Assembly: GCA_017415945.1 (NCBI GenBank)
Contig: JAFQDR010000174.1
Location: 1 to 8,402 of the forward strand
Source of the DNA: Oscillospiraceae bacterium
GTDB taxonomy: Bacteria; Bacillota_A; Clostridia; Oscillospirales; Oscillospiraceae
Reading direction: 5' to 3'
DNA length: 8,402 nucleotides
Part shown: piece by piece, positions 6,308-8,402 of the stretch
How the letters are laid out: every line of letters begins with the position of its first letter
How positions within the stretch are numbered: position 1 is the stretch's first letter
The notes under the pieces: model-generated
What the model was told of the DNA's origin: nothing
Database searches by the model: none
What the model saw: the letters and a program-made list of their open reading frames with translations, nothing else
Made by a program: the position numbers and the translations under genes

Positions 6308-6314
6308 TCCTCCT
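6308..6314 (-). promoter_or_regulatory. Ribosome binding site of the BlaI-type gene, abutting the palindrome
   Basis: The minus strand reads AGGAGGA 6 nt before ATG 6301. Its first two bases are also the last two bases of the 42-bp palindrome, so both protein binding at the operator and RNA folding of the palindrome could affect access to it. Confidence 0.7.
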
Positions 6315-6354
6315 CTAATCCAGTAGAGTATATTATTACTCTATCAGATTAGAG
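6313..6354 (-). repeat. 42-bp palindromic operator upstream of the BlaI-type gene
   Basis: The two 21-bp halves match at 15 of 21 positions as inverted repeats. From the outside inwards: CTCTAATC pairs with GATTAGAG (8 of 8), three unpaired bases, then TAGAGTA pairs with TACTCTA (7 of 7) around a 6-bp centre ATAATA. It can also be read as two side-by-side dyads of CTCTA-N6-TAGAG. Each is a plausible binding site for one repressor dimer; BlaI/MecI/CopY sites are typically short dyads repeated near the promoter. It contains the predicted -10 and transcription start, so occupied sites would block RNA polymerase. Confidence 0.85.
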
Positions 6355-6366
6355 TGCACTTGTCAA
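6338..6366 (-). promoter_or_regulatory. Sigma-A type promoter of the BlaI-type/M56/lipoprotein operon
   Basis: On the minus strand a perfect -35 TTGACA (6361-6366) is followed by a 17-nt spacer and -10 TAGAGT (6338-6343, 4 of 6 consensus). The transcription start would fall near 6331-6333, the centre of the 42-bp palindrome. The -35 overlaps the TGA of the preceding membrane protein gene (AAT TGA CA), so the promoter is packed into the end of the upstream coding sequence and no terminator separates the two units. Confidence 0.7.
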
Positions 6367-7943
6367 TTATGCTTCTGCTTTTTTCTGACCTCCAAATAAT
6401 AATGCGGCTCATTCACATCCAGCGATACTTCGTCTATTCCGGTTCCCAGGTCAAATCCAAAATTCTGACGAACGATCTCGATACTGTCGTATTCGGAAAT
6501 CACTGCCGTCTGCTCAGAAAAACTCAAGCTGGAACCAAGTGTTGTCACCATATCATACCCGTCAATACCCGCATTATCGCTGCCTGTACATTCGAAGTCA
6601 AAGCTCGCATTCTTATACTGCTCGATCTTTATGGTTACACTGCTGCTGGCGGGGATTGTTACCTCAAACGTCAGATAGAGAATTCTCTCATGAGTTGCGA
6701 TCTCGTTTACCAACTCATCCAAAAGAGCCCATTCATAACGCTGCTTGGGGAACTTGCCTATCGGACCGTGTTCCGCAAAATGCTTCAAAACAGCCTGATA
6801 ATACAGTTCAAAGCCGATCTTATCACTCAAATATCGGTTAAAATCCCCATCAAAATCCTTTCCGCTGATAGCACCATATCTGTTTTCGGCAATATCTCGC
6901 AGGATCCCGCTCATTGTCATTTCCTTCCTCGCGACGTCCGCACCCGCACCATCGATCTCCTCGCCGGGAGTGCAGCTTCCGTCGCGGTATCCCTGAAGTG
7001 TATAGCCTGTAATATCCTCACCCACAACGATGAGATACTTCGTCTCTTCATCCGGTGTGCGTCTACCTTCGCGGATGAAGAAATCACGATATGCTTCTCC
7101 TTTCTCCAGATCCTCCCAACCGCCGTTAAAACCATATGACATGATCTTTGTCTGATCGGGATCGTAGGTGAACCGCATACACAACGCTGCAGCGTCCATA
7201 TCCGAATTTCCGCCGTCCGTAATGTTCGTCAGCTCATATACCGTCACAGGCTGCGTCATTTCCTCGGCAGTAAAAAATGCATCCTCCAAATAGCTGCCAT
7301 CCGCAAGAAGCTCCGCATATCCCTCCCAGGAATTGATGTTCCTCAGGTTAAAGCTTTCACCGACCGATTCCTCGCTCGCCGTACCCATGAACCCCCCGGA
7401 ATAGTCTCCCGCATAGAGCGTCCACTCCATTTCCCTGCAATCCATGGTGATAATCGGCCACTGTCTGAGCTGAAAATCGCCTGCGATGGGATAAACCGCC
7501 GTTATTGTTTTGTCGCTCTCTGTAGTGTTTTCTACGGTATAGGCATCTGTCACGATAACACCTTTTCCGTTATTTCCCCATGCCTCAACATCCTCAACTT
7601 GTTCATCATAGAGCGAGAAATCAAAGTCTATCCTTCTCTGTGCTGTCAACCCATCTGCTTCCTCTTTTACGGTTAAAGGGAATACTGGGCCTGCATAGGA
7701 CATAAATACAGTTCCTTCATCATGTCCGCCGTATCCGTTCTGTGCTGCAGGAGACTGCGTATCGTTAAGAGATGGTCCCTGCTGGAATGCAAAAAATCCT
7801 GACGTTATCGCAATGCATACTGCCGCCGCCGCTGCCGTCCACTTCGTCCATCGCGGAATCCTGTTCTTCTTTTGCTTTTTTGCGTCCTTAATATGCTCAT
7901 CGGCAGCTTCACCGATAATATCAATCAAATCATTCGGTTTCAT
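6363..7943 (-). CDS. Single-pass membrane protein paired with the ECF sigma factor, probable anti-sigma or co-sensor
   Basis: The 526-residue protein starts exactly where the sigma gene stops (TAAATG), with AAGGAGG at 7952-7958 inside the sigma gene's last codons, so the two are translationally coupled. Residues 1-33 are a short basic cytoplasmic part (MKPNDLIDIIGEAADEHIKD, then KKQKKNRIPRW), residues 35-53 a membrane helix, and about 470 residues lie outside. The outer part has FMSYAGPVFPLT (80-91), VTDAYTVENTT (131-141) and YPIAGDF (151-157), motifs I recall from other large partner proteins of Clostridia ECF sigma factors; enzymatic residues are not evident. Position and topology argue for control of the sigma factor. 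However the cytoplasmic part is short and lacks the His-Cys zinc motif of classical ZAS anti-sigma domains, so the mechanism must differ. Stop is TGA, overlapping the next promoter's -35. Confidence 0.8.
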   Translation of the reverse strand: MKPNDLIDIIGEAADEHIKDAKKQKKNRIPRWTKWTAAAAAVCIAITSGFFAFQQGPSLNDTQSPAAQNGYGGHDEGTVFMSYAGPVFPLTVKEEADGLTAQRRIDFDFSLYDEQVEDVEAWGNNGKGVIVTDAYTVENTTESDKTITAVYPIAGDFQLRQWPIITMDCREMEWTLYAGDYSGGFMGTASEESVGESFNLRNINSWEGYAELLADGSYLEDAFFTAEEMTQPVTVYELTNITDGGNSDMDAAALCMRFTYDPDQTKIMSYGFNGGWEDLEKGEAYRDFFIREGRRTPDEETKYLIVVGEDITGYTLQGYRDGSCTPGEEIDGAGADVARKEMTMSGILRDIAENRYGAISGKDFDGDFNRYLSDKIGFELYYQAVLKHFAEHGPIGKFPKQRYEWALLDELVNEIATHERILYLTFEVTIPASSSVTIKIEQYKNASFDFECTGSDNAGIDGYDMVTTLGSSLSFSEQTAVISEYDSIEIVRQNFGFDLGTGIDEVSLDVNEPHYYLEVRKKQKHN

Positions 7944-8402
7944 TTAATAGCCCTCCTTTTCAAGCATTGTCCGGAGTTTTATCCTTGTCCGATGCAACAT
8001 GGATGTGACCTTACTCTCAGAAAATCCAAACTGCAGTGCAATGGTTCTGATTGAATCCATATACCAGTATCGACAGAGAAACACCCGACGCTCTGTGGCA
8101 GACAGCGTATTCAGAAATTCATTAAACAGGCCGATCAATTCCCGGCGCTCAATTTCATCTTCCACACTGCCGCTGCCGGATACGCATTCATTCAGTTCCT
8201 CCAACGCAAGCAAGATTTCACCGCCGCCGCGTTTTTCGGCGTTGCGCTTCCGCCATCGGTCAATGGATACCCTTCTCGTGATCTTTCCGAGAAAGGTCGA
8301 TAAAATGGACGGACGGTGTGGCGGCATGGCGTTCCATGCGTCATGGTAGGTATCGTTGACGCATTCTTTTGCATCCTCGCTGTCGCTAAGAATGTTGTAT
8401 GA
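7944..8402 (-). CDS. ECF-type RNA polymerase sigma-70 factor, N-terminus cut off by window edge
   Basis: The frame is open to the right edge, giving 152 residues of the C-terminal part; the first ATG inside the window (8327) is an internal Met, because the conserved region 2 begins upstream of it. Residues 1-52 of the visible part carry region 2: SYNILSDSEDAKECVNDTYH, then DAWNAMPPHRP, FLGKITRRVSIDRWRKRNAEK, which covers core binding and -10 recognition. Region 4 occupies about 90-150: LIGLFNEFLNTLSATERRVF, RYWYMDSIRTIA, and a helix-turn-helix FGFSESKVTSMLHRTRIKLR for -35 recognition. The connecting linker is short, as in ECF factors. The protein directs RNA polymerase to a regulon that probably includes its own operon; the promoter lies outside the window. 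Stop TAA directly abuts the ATG of the membrane partner. Confidence 0.93.
   Translation of the reverse strand, partial: SYNILSDSEDAKECVNDTYHDAWNAMPPHRPSILSTFLGKITRRVSIDRWRKRNAEKRGGGEILLALEELNECVSGSGSVEDEIERRELIGLFNEFLNTLSATERRVFLCRYWYMDSIRTIALQFGFSESKVTSMLHRTRIKLRTMLEKEGY
7952..7958 (-). promoter_or_regulatory. Ribosome binding site of the sigma partner, inside the sigma gene
   Basis: The minus strand reads AAGGAGGGCTATTAAATG. The site lies in the codons for the last residues of the sigma factor (EKEGY) and implies that ribosomes finishing the sigma gene reinitiate on the partner, keeping the two proteins in proportion. Confidence 0.7.

Noticed and set aside
6354..7139. 261-codon open frame on the plus strand
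   Set aside because: It lies wholly antisense to the sigma-partner gene and the operator, has no ribosome site or domain, and reads as a low-quality Cys/Arg/Ile-rich shadow.

Overview
The window looks like chromosomal DNA from a gut-type Clostridia bacterium (Oscillospiraceae or Lachnospiraceae-like). This is inferred from Firmicutes-style AGGAGG ribosome binding sites, TTG starts, abundant lipoproteins with classical lipoboxes, an ECF sigma factor with an unusually large membrane-anchored partner, and a BlaI/M56-peptidase pair. No marker gene is present, so the taxonomic call is tentative. All recognisable genes are on the minus strand and are read from right to left. I see no RNA gene, insertion sequence or CRISPR array.

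Right end (6363-8402): an ECF-type sigma-70 factor, cut off by the window edge, is followed with zero spacing (TAAATG) by a 526-residue single-pass membrane protein that fits the position and build of an anti-sigma/co-sensor protein. Centre (2574-6366): a promoter whose -10 lies inside a 42-bp palindrome drives a BlaI/MecI-type repressor, which overlaps by 8 nt a 979-residue BlaR1/MecR1-like M56 metalloprotease. The usual penicillin-binding sensor of the latter is replaced by about 670 residues of other domains. A 126-residue lipoprotein follows. Left (1-2548): an XRE-type regulator with a C-terminal membrane segment, whose reading frame is interrupted by an in-frame TGA inside a GGAD(G)PT motif, then a lipoprotein serpin with a canonical inhibitory hinge, a 44-residue lipoprotein started at TTG, and a further lipoprotein cut off by the left edge.

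Taken together the window is a compact envelope-surveillance neighbourhood. It holds three different kinds of surface-to-DNA signalling (ECF sigma with membrane partner, BlaI with a zinc-protease transducer, membrane-tethered XRE regulator) beside four lipoproteins, one of which is predicted to trap serine proteases. The signals sensed are unknown. The most notable points are the swapped sensor of the BlaR-like protein, the palindromic operator centred on the predicted transcription start, and the TGA that removes the second membrane segment of the XRE protein.
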